A DNA stretch of 64,000 nt from assembly GCA_021812825.1 (NCBI GenBank), contig JAKAMO010000002.1, positions 1 through 64,000 on the forward strand, given 5' to 3'. The notes beneath the pieces are model-generated. The model was not told the DNA's origin, did no database searches, and saw only the letters and a list, made by a program, of their open reading frames with translations. This stretch comes from a bacterium (GTDB lineage: Bacteria; Elusimicrobiota; Elusimicrobia; Elusimicrobiales; UBA9959). A program made the position numbers and the translations under genes. Each line of letters opens with the position of its first letter. The stretch's first letter is position 1. This document shows, one piece after another, positions 52,226 to 61,150 of the stretch.

Positions 52226-53458
52226 GAAAAATTCGCGATAACCATCCTCTCGAATCTGGTCCAGGTCCTGCTGGCCGCGAGCGGCCTTTTCTATCTGCTT
52301 CTGAGCTTCCGCGGCTTCTGGAGCCTAAGAGCGCCGGCCCCCGCGGGGAAGAAACGGCGCTTCGCGCTGCTGGTCCCGGCGCACGACGAGGAAGGGGTCA
52401 TAGGCTTCGCGGTTGAGAGTTTAGCTGGGCTGCGCTATCCGCGCGAACTGTTCGATATATACGTGATAGCCGACCACTGTTCCGACGGCACGGCCGCCGC
52501 GGCCGCCGCGGCCGGGGCGCGAGTGCTCGACCACTCCGGCCCCGGGCTCAAGGCCGGCAAGGGCCGGGCCCTGAGATGGGCCACCGGCAAGGTGTTCGAA
52601 GCCGGCCCCTATGACGCGCTGTGCTATTTCGACGCGGACTCGCTCGCGCACCCGGATTTCCTGGCCGCGATGGACGGGGAGCTGGAGGCCGGAGCGGTGG
52701 CGGTGCAGGGGCGTCAGCTGGCCAAGAACACCTCGAAACTGATCTCCAGGATACTGGCCGCCGGGCACCTGGTGACCAACCGCTTCTTCCAGCTGCCCAA
52801 GCAGGCGGCGGGGCTGTCGGCCACGCTGCACGGCAAGGGGATGTGCTTTTCGGCCGAGGTCGCGCGCAGGTTCCATTGGGACGAGACCTGCCTCACCGAG
52901 GACCTGGAGATGCAGATGCGCCTGATCAGGCACGGGGTGCGCATCTGCTGGTCGCGGGAGGCCGTGGTCTACGACGAGGAGCCGGAGAACCTTTCCCAGT
53001 ACCTGTGCCGCACCATACGCTGGACGCGCGGCTCGCTGGATACCGCGCGCAGGCATCTGCCCGGTCTTTTCGCGCGGGCGTTCTCTAAGGCCGACCCGCG
53101 CGCCCTCGAGGGCGGGATATACTCCGCGCAGGCTTTCCGCTTCGTCACAGCCTCGGCCGCGGCAGGCCTGCTCTGGCTCAGCCGCGACTCCTTCAACGTC
53201 CTTGTCTGGCTCTACTCGGCCCTGCCGGGAGCCGAACATGCCAGGAAAGCCCTTTCTCTTGTCCCCCTGTTCCTCTACCCGGCCGCCGCGCTGCTGCTGG
53301 AAGGGGCCAGCCCCGGCCTGCTGGCCGCGTATTTTCTGCAGCCCGTCCTCAGCCTGCTGCGCCTGCCGGTCTTCGTGGCCGGGGTCTTCCGGGGAACCGA
53401 TCTTTGGGGCCGTACCGAGCATACCAGCCGGGTGGCCATAGCCGATCTCGTCGAATGA
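52223..53458 (+). CDS. Family 2 glycosyltransferase, membrane-bound
   Basis: 411 aa. One N-terminal transmembrane helix, a GT2 catalytic domain (AHDEEGVIGFAVESLAGLRYP; DxD in YFDADSLAHPDFL; LTEDLEMQMRL; RTIRWTRGS, a QxxRW-like motif) and C-terminal hydrophobic helices. This is the architecture of processive or polymer-building glycosyltransferases such as cellulose/hyaluronan synthase relatives. Sugar donor and product are unknown. No clear ribosome binding site. Confidence 0.88.
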   Translation: MEKFAITILSNLVQVLLAASGLFYLLLSFRGFWSLRAPAPAGKKRRFALLVPAHDEEGVIGFAVESLAGLRYPRELFDIYVIADHCSDGTAAAAAAAGARVLDHSGPGLKAGKGRALRWATGKVFEAGPYDALCYFDADSLAHPDFLAAMDGELEAGAVAVQGRQLAKNTSKLISRILAAGHLVTNRFFQLPKQAAGLSATLHGKGMCFSAEVARRFHWDETCLTEDLEMQMRLIRHGVRICWSREAVVYDEEPENLSQYLCRTIRWTRGSLDTARRHLPGLFARAFSKADPRALEGGIYSAQAFRFVTASAAAGLLWLSRDSFNVLVWLYSALPGAEHARKALSLVPLFLYPAAALLLEGASPGLLAAYFLQPVLSLLRLPVFVAGVFRGTDLWGRTEHTSRVAIADLVE

Positions 53459-53480
53459 ACATGAATACCACGGAGGTCTT

Positions 53481-54155
53481 ATGAGGAAACTTCTGATATC
53501 CGCGCTGCTGCTTCTGCCCGCCGCCGGTTACTCGCAGGGCACGGACGCCGAAGGCTGGCCGAAGATGCTGGAGCCTGTCAAGAGGCCGGACCCGCAGGTG
53601 ATAATGGGGGACCTCTCCACTTCCCTGAAGCTCAGCTCCAAACAGGAGGAGCGCATCTCGGGAGCTCTCAAGAAGAAGAGCGCCGAGTTCGACAAGCTGA
53701 TGAAGGAATACGACGGGAACGCGGAAGAGGAGAAGAAATGGCGCATTAAGGCCAATGAGGTCCGCCACGAGATGGCCAAGGTCAGTTCCTCTATTCCAGA
53801 CACGATACGCGAATACCTGGACGACGAGCAGCGTGAGTCCTTCGACGCGCTGGTGGAGGCCAAAAAGAAGCCGGCCGCCGCCGCGGCGGCAGCGGAGGAC
53901 GAGCAGGCCCCCAAGCCGGTTAAGAAGAGGAGGCTGGTCAGGCGCAAGAAAGCCGCTCCGGCGGCCGCTGCCCCGACCCCGGCCGAGGAGGAAGGGGGGG
54001 TGATGGTGGACTCGGAAGCGCCCAAGAAGAGGCCGGTCCGCAAGAAGCCGGCCCCCAAGGCCAAGTCGCCGGCCGCCGAAGAGGTCCCGGCCGCGGAGGA
54101 GCCGCCGGCTTCCGAAGAGGCTCCGGAAGAGGCCGCTCCTGGCGCCTATCCCTGA
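53481..54155 (+). CDS. Spy/CpxP-like secreted protein with Lys/Pro/Ala-rich tail
   Basis: 224 aa. Signal peptide about 1-19 (AGYSQG). Residues about 45-125 form charged helices with LSSKQEERISGALKKKS and LDDEQRESFDALVE, resembling the LTxxQ repeats of Spy/CpxP-type periplasmic chaperones. The last 100 residues are a Lys/Ala/Pro/Glu-rich disordered tail. It follows the glycosyltransferase gene by 22 bases with GGAGG before the start. Confidence 0.7.
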   Translation: MRKLLISALLLLPAAGYSQGTDAEGWPKMLEPVKRPDPQVIMGDLSTSLKLSSKQEERISGALKKKSAEFDKLMKEYDGNAEEEKKWRIKANEVRHEMAKVSSSIPDTIREYLDDEQRESFDALVEAKKKPAAAAAAAEDEQAPKPVKKRRLVRRKKAAPAAAAPTPAEEEGGVMVDSEAPKKRPVRKKPAPKAKSPAAEEVPAAEEPPASEEAPEEAAPGAYP

Positions 54156-54227
54156 CCGGGATTTGCGCAGGATTTGACGCCTTTTTAGGTTATTTCTGAT
54201 GGGACGGAATTATACTATAACGAGGAT

Positions 54228-56795
54228 ATGCCGTTGACGATAGCTTTGTGCAGCCAGCCGGCCGGGCGCGCGGGAACCAGTACATCCCGCCGCGGACGGC
54301 CGCGGCCGGGCATGACGCTTACCGAGCTTATGGTGGCCATGGCCATAATGACCATAGGCGTGCTGGGCATGGTGGGGGCTTTCAAGTACTTCAACGTGGG
54401 CGTGCAGTCCGCCAAGACCCGTTCGCTGGCCAATAATATAGCCCAGGAGCGCATAGAGTACCTGAAGAACAAGTCCTACTACAGGGTCCTGGTCACCACG
54501 GCTTCCGCTTCCGACCCCAACTACGCCGCCGGGGAGATGATCTACGACGTGGCTCCCAACGGGGAGGAGACCGTTAACGTCGGCGGTATAAACTTCCTCA
54601 GGCGGGTATACATCCGCAAGGTGAGCGAGGACCCGTCCGGCAACCTGAGTTACATGAGCTGGAACTCCCCCGACCCGGGGCTCAAGGAGATAAAGGTCTA
54701 CGTCTGCTGGTTCGAGCGCGGCGAGTGGCGCAAGCTGGAGGTTCGCAATCTCCGTGAGAACCCGGCCCGGGTCAACAGGAGCGCCACCATCAGCGGTCAC
54801 GTCGGCAAGTCCGGCGGCGGCAACGTGTCCGACGTGGTAATCCGCGCGCAGGAGGACCCTTCCTACTACGGCGAGTCGGACGCTTCCGGGAACTATTCCT
54901 TCAGCATAGTCGCCGGCACCTATACCCTGCTGGCCACCAAGAACTTCTATTTTCCGTCCGTGCTGCCGTCGTTCGGAGTGGGCGACGGCGCCACGGTTTC
55001 CGGCAAGGACTTCACGCTCACCCAGATGTCCACCGGCAGCATCTCCGGCTATGCCTTCCTTCGGGACAGGCTGATGATAAGCTCCATAGTAGGCAGCACG
55101 TCTACCGGCACCGGCGACACGGAATGGATAGAGGTGTACAACCCCACCACCTGGACCTGGACCATGGCCACCGGCCTGGGCATCGGCGCCAACGAGGTGA
55201 TCAACTTCTCCTACAAGGAGAAGACCGGGGCGGTGGTTACCCCGGATATAGATTATCGTACCGCCGCGCTGGTGCCGGGGCATTATTACCTGTTCTCCAA
55301 CACTGGCACGGTTTCGGCCGCCGGCGTGACTGTGCAGGCCGACGCCGTCTACAGCTCCAACGGGGACTGGCTCCACCAGGACGACGTTATAACCGTGGAC
55401 GATATGTCGGCGTACGTCTCGCTGCGCAACAACGTCACCTCCAGGGTGTACGATACGGTGGGCTGGATGAACTACGATCCGGTGGCATTAACGTACCAGT
55501 ACCCTGACTCGTACGAGATGTGGCCGGTCTTCTACTGGCAGGACTGGAAGCCTCTTGACCACGGAATGAAGCCCAACAGGGCCTTCCTGCGCAACACCTG
55601 GTTCGGCCAGGTACTTGCGGGCCAGGCCAGCTGTTTCGACGTCAACTATAACTATTATGATGTCATGTGCACCACGGTGACCTATGCGCCGCCCAGGACC
55701 AGCACGGGCACGCAGACCTGTGTCACCGGCGGCACGGGCGAGGGCGCCATCGTTTTCGTGGACGACGGCCTCTCCAGCCCCGTTACCGCCTCTTGGGCCG
55801 GCTATTACTACATCTCGCCGGTCTCCACCGGCAGCTGGACCGTCTACATGTCCAGCGGGGTCTCTTTCTCCAGCGTCGCCTATTACGGCGGCACGACCAG
55901 CAACTACAGCTCCTGGTCCGGCTACAACGTGATGTCCTCCCCCACCATCTACGGTTACATCACCGGCAGGGTGACCGACGTGCTCGGTAACAACCTGTCC
56001 AGCATAAAGATGTACGCGCCGGGCACCTCCCCGGTCTACACCAACGCCAGCGGCCGCTATACGCTGCCGGTGGAGGCCGGCGTGGTCACGGTGCGGGCCA
56101 ATTACCAGAGCTACAGCCCCAGCTACGTGGAGCTGTCCTCGGCCGACATCAACGTGGCGATAGGCCAGGCGCAGCAGAACGTGAATTTCGCGCTTTACCA
56201 GGGCGGGCGTATCCGCGGACGCGTAACCACAAACGGCGTGGACCCGCTGCCGGGCATACCGGTGACGGGCATCAAGGGCGGGGTGGAGCAGGGCAGCGGC
56301 GTCAGCGACGACGACGGTTATTTCATCATCTCCGGCACCGGCATTTCCACCGGCACCTATGTCGTGCAGCCGCAGCTGGAAGTCGGCGAGGGCTGCTCGC
56401 CCTCCTCCAAGACCGTCACGGTGACCGCGGGCGTCACCACCTTCTCCTCCACGTTCACGGTCTCCAACGCCTTCGGCGCCGTAGAGGGTCAGGTGACGAA
56501 GAGCAGCGAAGCCATAACCACGGGCGTGCTGGTATACGTGACCACGGCTACGCTGGCCGCCGGAGCGACCCCCCCGGACATAACTTCCGCGCTGCGCGCC
56601 GGCACGGCCGTTTATTACGCCGATTCCAGCAACGCGCTGGGCAATTTCAGCATCTCGGTGAAGGGAGGCTATTCCTACAACGTGTACGCGTGGTACACCA
56701 CCTGGAGCAATTCAGTGCCCGTCGTAACGCGCAAGCAATCCCTCGGGGTGGCCGTAAATCCCAATCAGACCGTGACGGTGAATTTCAACTGGTGA
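54228..56795 (+). CDS. Giant PilV-like minor pilin with adhesin-type domains
   Basis: 855 aa. After a 28-residue leader comes a class III prepilin-type site: RPRPG followed by MTLTELMVAMAIMTIG (Gly|Met with Glu at +5), which a PilD-type prepilin peptidase should cut. The body carries several carboxypeptidase-regulatory-like (Ig-type) repeats (for example SGHVGKSGGGNVSDVVIRA, ITGRVTDVLGNNLSSIKMY, GRIRGRVTTNGVDPLPGIPV) and a segment like a lamin-tail domain (GDTEWIEVYNPTTWTW). Normal PilV proteins are below 200 aa, so this is probably a pilus-tip or surface adhesin. GAGG precedes the start. First gene of the pilin-RiPP run. Confidence 0.85.
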   Translation: MPLTIALCSQPAGRAGTSTSRRGRPRPGMTLTELMVAMAIMTIGVLGMVGAFKYFNVGVQSAKTRSLANNIAQERIEYLKNKSYYRVLVTTASASDPNYAAGEMIYDVAPNGEETVNVGGINFLRRVYIRKVSEDPSGNLSYMSWNSPDPGLKEIKVYVCWFERGEWRKLEVRNLRENPARVNRSATISGHVGKSGGGNVSDVVIRAQEDPSYYGESDASGNYSFSIVAGTYTLLATKNFYFPSVLPSFGVGDGATVSGKDFTLTQMSTGSISGYAFLRDRLMISSIVGSTSTGTGDTEWIEVYNPTTWTWTMATGLGIGANEVINFSYKEKTGAVVTPDIDYRTAALVPGHYYLFSNTGTVSAAGVTVQADAVYSSNGDWLHQDDVITVDDMSAYVSLRNNVTSRVYDTVGWMNYDPVALTYQYPDSYEMWPVFYWQDWKPLDHGMKPNRAFLRNTWFGQVLAGQASCFDVNYNYYDVMCTTVTYAPPRTSTGTQTCVTGGTGEGAIVFVDDGLSSPVTASWAGYYYISPVSTGSWTVYMSSGVSFSSVAYYGGTTSNYSSWSGYNVMSSPTIYGYITGRVTDVLGNNLSSIKMYAPGTSPVYTNASGRYTLPVEAGVVTVRANYQSYSPSYVELSSADINVAIGQAQQNVNFALYQGGRIRGRVTTNGVDPLPGIPVTGIKGGVEQGSGVSDDDGYFIISGTGISTGTYVVQPQLEVGEGCSPSSKTVTVTAGVTTFSSTFTVSNAFGAVEGQVTKSSEAITTGVLVYVTTATLAAGATPPDITSALRAGTAVYYADSSNALGNFSISVKGGYSYNVYAWYTTWSNSVPVVTRKQSLGVAVNPNQTVTVNFNW

Positions 56796-56802
56796 CGAGA
56801 CT

Positions 56803-57309
56803 ATGAACTCCTGGAAACGCGGCTACACGCTGATGGAGATGATGCTCGTGGTGGGGATCCTGGGCGTCCTGGTCCTGGCCGCCCCGAAGACCTTCATCAG
56901 GACCTACCAGTTCGTGCAGCTGATGACCGCGAGGGTGGAGATACAGAAGAACGCCCGCGGCGCGCTGGCCAACATCAACCGGGACCTGCGGCAGGCCGTG
57001 GCCTCCAGCATCACGGTGGACGCCGTCTCCGGCCAGCCGCCCCATTCCCGCATCACTTTCAACAAGTACAATTCGTCCGGGGGCATAACCAGCGTTTCCT
57101 ATTACCAGCAGGGCAACAAGCTCTACCAGGCGACGGGCGGTGTCACTGGCAAGATGATAGCCAACAACCTGCGCTACATCGCGTTCACCTATCCGCGCAC
57201 CGACGACGACAGCATTTTGTCCATCTCGATCACGTTCGAAAAGGCCACTTACGAGGGCGGCACCAAGGCCCTGCAGATGGCCGTGGAAAAGGTGAGGATA
57301 ATGAACTAG
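56803..57309 (+). CDS. PilW/GspJ-like pseudopilin
   Basis: 168 aa. Prepilin-type N-terminus KRG|YTLMEMMLVVGILGVLV (Glu at +5), then a helix and a small globular domain with VEIQKNARGALANINRDLRQAV, matching minor pilins of the PilW/GspJ type. It probably joins the pilus-initiation complex with the PilV-like protein. Starts 7 bases after the previous stop. Confidence 0.88.
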   Translation: MNSWKRGYTLMEMMLVVGILGVLVLAAPKTFIRTYQFVQLMTARVEIQKNARGALANINRDLRQAVASSITVDAVSGQPPHSRITFNKYNSSGGITSVSYYQQGNKLYQATGGVTGKMIANNLRYIAFTYPRTDDDSILSISITFEKATYEGGTKALQMAVEKVRIMN

Positions 57310-57312
57310 CCT

Positions 57313-58593
57313 ATGACAAAATATCCGCGGAACCGCAGGGCGGGGCAGATGGCCATAAGCATGGTCATCAGCATCCTGCTGTTCCTGATGCTGATGTTCC
57401 CCGTCATGAACCTGTTCGTCCAGAACGAGGGCAAATGGTCGGTCAAGGAGAAGCAGTCCACAACGGCTTTCCATCTGGCCGAGGCCGGAGCGGACCGGGC
57501 TTACTGGAAGGTCCTGGAGAGCGTGGATATGTGGAACATCACTTCCACCGGCACCATACCCGGCTATAATTTCGACCAGGCCTACGAGGACATAGGCGGC
57601 GGCTCTTACGCCGTGAAGATCAGTTCTGACCCGGTCAATCCGGACCGCAGGATAGTCGAAGCGGTGGGCAGGGACGGCACCGGTTCCCAGTTGCGCTCCG
57701 TCCGCATGTACCTGGAGAACACCGACACCGGCGTGGATTCCGCGGTGAGGACCGAGGACGAGGCCGAGCTTGGAGGGGGCAATTCCCAGGTGGAGTGGGG
57801 GCCGGTGGTGTCCTATAAGGAGATAAAGGCGTCGGGGCGCACCTTCCCCAGGTATTACAGCGCCGGCCACGTCACGCCGCAGGACGGCGGCTCGGCCGTC
57901 GCGGGCACCGATGACGTGTACTGGTGGTCTTTCTATCCGGTGCCACCCGCCCCGGCCGTCAGCTTCAGTTTTTACTTGTCCTCCGCCCAGGCCAGCGGCG
58001 CTTCGCCGTGCGGAGGGAACTATTATACCGTGGGGAACAGGACTTTCATGGGCTGCCATGACAAGAGCGGGAAGACGTATTACGTCACCGGCAACGTCAT
58101 CTTCAAGGCCGGCGGCGGCGGCAACCATATAACCGGCACCGTGATGACGCTCGGCAACGTGGAATTTTCCGGTAACGGAGGCTCCTCCAACGGGGCGGAC
58201 GGCAGCTACAGCGCGAATATTCCTCCTTATGCCTGGAGGGAGTACGGGGCCAACTGGGCGCACTATAAAACGTTCGACCCGGCCGCGCCGGCCACCTGGG
58301 CCGACGCGGTCAGCTCCAACTACGTCGCGACTGGCAAGACCTATCCCCTGAGCGGCGTTCTGGTGCACGGCTTCCTCTACGCCAGGGGTGAGATGTCGCT
58401 GCAAGGAGGCGGTAACGGCGTCTTTCACGGGTTGGTGATGACCGCCGGCGAATTCGAGACGGAAACTTCCAACTATACCGTTTACTACGACTCCCTGGTC
58501 GCCGAAGCGGTTAAGTTGTCGGCGGGACATCTGACGATCTCCAAGAAGAACTGGTACGAGATCAAGGCCGAATGGCCGGCGGGGCTGCCTTGA
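57313..58593 (+). CDS. PilX-like pilus assembly protein, copy 1
   Basis: 426 aa. N-terminus AGQMAISMVISILLFLMLM is a membrane helix of PilX type without the typical prepilin Glu. The following ekqSTTAFHLAEAGADRAYW segment is the PilX family signature. The C-terminal two thirds is strand-rich with cysteines (SPCGGNYY; MGCHDKSGKTYY) and a repeated GNHITGT/LGNVEFSGNGG pattern suggesting a beta-solenoid. Paralog of the next gene. Confidence 0.8.
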   Translation: MTKYPRNRRAGQMAISMVISILLFLMLMFPVMNLFVQNEGKWSVKEKQSTTAFHLAEAGADRAYWKVLESVDMWNITSTGTIPGYNFDQAYEDIGGGSYAVKISSDPVNPDRRIVEAVGRDGTGSQLRSVRMYLENTDTGVDSAVRTEDEAELGGGNSQVEWGPVVSYKEIKASGRTFPRYYSAGHVTPQDGGSAVAGTDDVYWWSFYPVPPAPAVSFSFYLSSAQASGASPCGGNYYTVGNRTFMGCHDKSGKTYYVTGNVIFKAGGGGNHITGTVMTLGNVEFSGNGGSSNGADGSYSANIPPYAWREYGANWAHYKTFDPAAPATWADAVSSNYVATGKTYPLSGVLVHGFLYARGEMSLQGGGNGVFHGLVMTAGEFETETSNYTVYYDSLVAEAVKLSAGHLTISKKNWYEIKAEWPAGLP

Positions 58594-58666
58594 CCATCCG
58601 GAGCATGACGACCGGCACGGGAATATTCGGAAAGATCCGCCGGACAGGCGGGCCTTTGGGCATGGT

Positions 58667-59932
58667 ATGAAGAACCGCAGACCCGGCCAGATGGCCATAA
58701 CAATTGTCATCAGCATCCTGCTGTTCCTGATGCTGATGTTCCCGGTCATGAACCTGTTCACGCGGAACGAGGGGAAATGGTCGGTCAAGGAGAAACAATC
58801 CACCGTGGCCTTCCACCTGGCCGAGGCGGGTGTGGACCGGGCGTATTGGAAGATACTGGAGAGCGTTGACATGTGGAACGTCACCTCCACCGGCACGATC
58901 GCGGGCTATGATTTCGACCAGGTCTACGACGACATAGGCGGTGGTTACTACGCGATAAAGATAAGCTCCGACCCCACCAACCCGGACTCCAGGATAGTCG
59001 AGGCCGCGGGGAAGGACCTCGGCAGCAACCAGGTGCGCCGCATCCGCATGTACCTGGTTAACACCAACACCGGGGTGAAATTCGCCATAAGGTCGGAGAA
59101 GGTCCTGACCAATGGCGGAGGCAATCCGCACGTGGAATGGGGGCCGGTGATCTCCAACGGCAGCATCATCGCCACCGGGCGCACCTTCCCGAGGTTCTAT
59201 AGCGCCGGCCACGTCACCACGCAGGACGGCGGCTCGTCCACCGCCTCCACCGACGGCGTCTACTGGTGGTCGTACTACCCGGTCCCCTCCGCGCCGACCA
59301 TCAACTTCGGGTTCTATCTTAGCTCGGCCACGGGCGGCGGCGCCTCGCCCTGCGGCGGGAACTATTACACCATAGGCGACAGGACCTTCACGGGCTGCCA
59401 TGACAAGAGCGGGAAGACCTACTATATCACCGGCAACGCCGTTTTCAAGTCCGGCGGGGCCGGCAACCATATAACCGGCAACGTCATAGCTCTCGGCAAC
59501 GTCACCTTCGCCGGCAACGGCGGCTCCGCCAACGCCCCGGACGGCAGCTACAATGCCGCGCTTCCCCCTTACGCCTGGAAGGAGTACGGGGCCAACTGGG
59601 CGCATTACAAGATCTTCGACCCGACCGGACCCGCCACTTACGCGGACGCGGTCGGTTCTAGCTACGTCGCGACGGGCAAGACCTACCCTCTCGCCGGGGT
59701 CCTGACGCACGGCATGCTTTACGCCGGCGGCAACATGGAGCTGTCCGGCGGCGGCAATGGCATCTTCCATGGCGTGGTCGTGTCGGCCAACGACAGCACT
59801 ACGGACACTTCCAATTTCCTTATTTACTACGACCCTGACATCGCGTCCAACATAAGGCTGTATACCAGCCCGGTGACCATAGTGAAGGGGACCTGGTACG
59901 AGGTCAAGGGCGAATGGCCGCCGGGACTGTGA
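58667..59932 (+). CDS. PilX-like pilus assembly protein, copy 2
   Basis: 421 aa, closely similar over its whole length to the preceding gene, including the membrane helix (MAITIVISILLFLMLMF), the HLAEAGVDRAYWKILESVDMW segment and the conserved cysteines. The duplication is evident also at DNA level. A 73-bp gap with no gene separates the copies. Its 3' end overlaps the HPr-kinase-like gene by 19 bases, which ties the pilin genes to the peptide cassette. Confidence 0.82.
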   Translation: MKNRRPGQMAITIVISILLFLMLMFPVMNLFTRNEGKWSVKEKQSTVAFHLAEAGVDRAYWKILESVDMWNVTSTGTIAGYDFDQVYDDIGGGYYAIKISSDPTNPDSRIVEAAGKDLGSNQVRRIRMYLVNTNTGVKFAIRSEKVLTNGGGNPHVEWGPVISNGSIIATGRTFPRFYSAGHVTTQDGGSSTASTDGVYWWSYYPVPSAPTINFGFYLSSATGGGASPCGGNYYTIGDRTFTGCHDKSGKTYYITGNAVFKSGGAGNHITGNVIALGNVTFAGNGGSANAPDGSYNAALPPYAWKEYGANWAHYKIFDPTGPATYADAVGSSYVATGKTYPLAGVLTHGMLYAGGNMELSGGGNGIFHGVVVSANDSTTDTSNFLIYYDPDIASNIRLYTSPVTIVKGTWYEVKGEWPPGL

Positions 59933-60717
59933 GATCCCGCCGGGGGCTGGAGATAGCCGGCTTGGAGTTTTTTTTTGTACCGGAGGAAGGGGGCATCGTT
60001 CCAGCGCTGAGGCGCCGCTACGGCGCCTTCTCCCGCCCCGTCGGGGCCTGCCGCGAGTTCGAAGTCTCGTCCATCCCGAGGCGGGACCTGCCGTTCAGGC
60101 CGGCGGTGGTCCGGACCGGGGACAGGCTGACGCTGAGACGCGGGGATTTCGACGCCTCGCTGGAGCTGTCCTCCGGCAGGGGTACGCTTAGGGCGGCACC
60201 CAACGCCCAGTGCCTGGACGCTTTTTTGCGCTCTTTGCTTAGCTCGCTGCTACTCCGCTCCGGCGGCCTTATGCTGCACTCGGCCGGCCTGCTGAGGAAC
60301 GGCCGGGCCTATGTCTTCCTCGGCAAGTCCGGGGCCGGCAAGTCAACGCTTTCCAGGCTGGCCGCGGCCTCGGGAGGGGCCGAGGTGATCAGCGACGAGA
60401 TGAATATGCTCAGGCCGGGGAAAGGCGGGTGGCTTGTCCACGGCTCCCCGTTCTGGGGGGAGATGCGGGCGGCGGGCAGGCCGGGCGCGTGGCCGCTGGG
60501 CGGCCTGTACGCGCTGGGCAAGGCCAGGGAGCATGCGCTCCGTCCCTGCGGCGCCGGCGAGGCGCTGAAACTGCTGCTGCGCTGCCTGGTGAATTTCGAA
60601 AGGGGAGAGGAGGCCGCGGCCCTGGCGCTGAGCAACGCCTGCGGCCTGCTGGGGAGCGTAAAGCCGGAGCGGCTTGAATTCACTAGGCGGGATGCCGCGT
60701 TCCTGGAGCTGATATGA
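59914..60717 (+). CDS. HPr kinase-related ATPase of a RiPP cassette
   Basis: 267 aa. The C-terminal half has the HPr-kinase/PEP-carboxykinase-type P-loop GKSGAGKST (about residues 137-145), preceded by LMLHSAGLLRNGRAYVFL, and ISDEMNMLRPG plus WLVHGSPFWGE downstream, which fits the HPr-rel-A kinases found next to PqqD proteins. Such kinases modify peptides in some lasso-peptide clusters (for example precursor phosphorylation). The start at 59914 has AAGGG upstream; GTG 59929 is an alternative. The stop overlaps pqqD-like by 4 bases. Confidence 0.82.
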   Translation: MAAGTVRSRRGLEIAGLEFFFVPEEGGIVPALRRRYGAFSRPVGACREFEVSSIPRRDLPFRPAVVRTGDRLTLRRGDFDASLELSSGRGTLRAAPNAQCLDAFLRSLLSSLLLRSGGLMLHSAGLLRNGRAYVFLGKSGAGKSTLSRLAAASGGAEVISDEMNMLRPGKGGWLVHGSPFWGEMRAAGRPGAWPLGGLYALGKAREHALRPCGAGEALKLLLRCLVNFERGEEAAALALSNACGLLGSVKPERLEFTRRDAAFLELI

Positions 60718-60986
60718 AAGACACTGCTGTCAGAATTCGGAAGGACCTGGCCTTCAGGCGCGTAGGCGAGGAGCTGTTCGTGGTGGACGCCGCCTCCGCC
60801 AGGCTGCACGAATTGAACGGCACCGCGGCCGTCATCTGGGAATGCCTGGCGGCCGGCCAGGACGAGGACGGCATCGTGGCGGCCCTCGCCGGGAAGTTCG
60901 AAGTGGACCGGGACGCGGCCCGCGCCGACTGCCGGGCCTTTATAAAAGAATTGATAAGTTCCGGTCTCCTTAAGAAATCGGTGTAA
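60714..60986 (+). CDS. PqqD-family peptide recognition protein
   Basis: 90 aa, a typical PqqD-size winged helix: VRIRKDLAFRRVGEELFVVD, then ASARLHELNGTAAVIWECL and a C-terminal ELISSGLLKK helix. PqqD-like domains (RREs) bind the leader of a ribosomally made peptide and present it to the maturase. The 4-base overlap with the kinase gene and the peptide gene 27 bases downstream support this role. Confidence 0.9.
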   Translation: MKDTAVRIRKDLAFRRVGEELFVVDAASARLHELNGTAAVIWECLAAGQDEDGIVAALAGKFEVDRDAARADCRAFIKELISSGLLKKSV

Positions 60987-61013
60987 CCATTCTTTAATCC
61001 GCGTAATAACTAT

Positions 61014-61148
61014 ATGAAAAAGAAAAAATATGAGAAGCCTTCCATCAAGACCGAGAAGGTCTTCGAGAAGGCCGCGCTGGCCTGCGGAAAGTGCACGAGC
61101 GGTCCCATAAGCCAGCTGGCCTGCAAGACCCTGAAGAAGTTCTCCTGA
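61014..61148 (+). CDS. Putative 44-aa RiPP precursor peptide, three cysteines
   Basis: A short frame running from ATG 61014 to TGA 61146-61148, between the PqqD gene and the protease gene. It encodes a Lys-rich N-terminal leader (KKKKYEKPSI), a conserved-looking EKVFEKAALACGK segment and a C-terminal core with Cys24, Cys27 and Cys37 (CGKC, LACK), ending KTLKKFS. The KP plus VFE start resembles leader regions of many Firmicutes RiPP precursors. No ribosome binding site is obvious. Expression and modification are inferred from context. Confidence 0.75.
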   Translation: MKKKKYEKPSIKTEKVFEKAALACGKCTSGPISQLACKTLKKFS

Positions 61149-61150
61149 AC

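Noticed and set aside
59914..60717. Genuine PTS HPr kinase/phosphorylase
   Set aside because: No HPr or other PTS genes lie nearby, the N-terminal domain does not match HprK, and the protein is next to PqqD.
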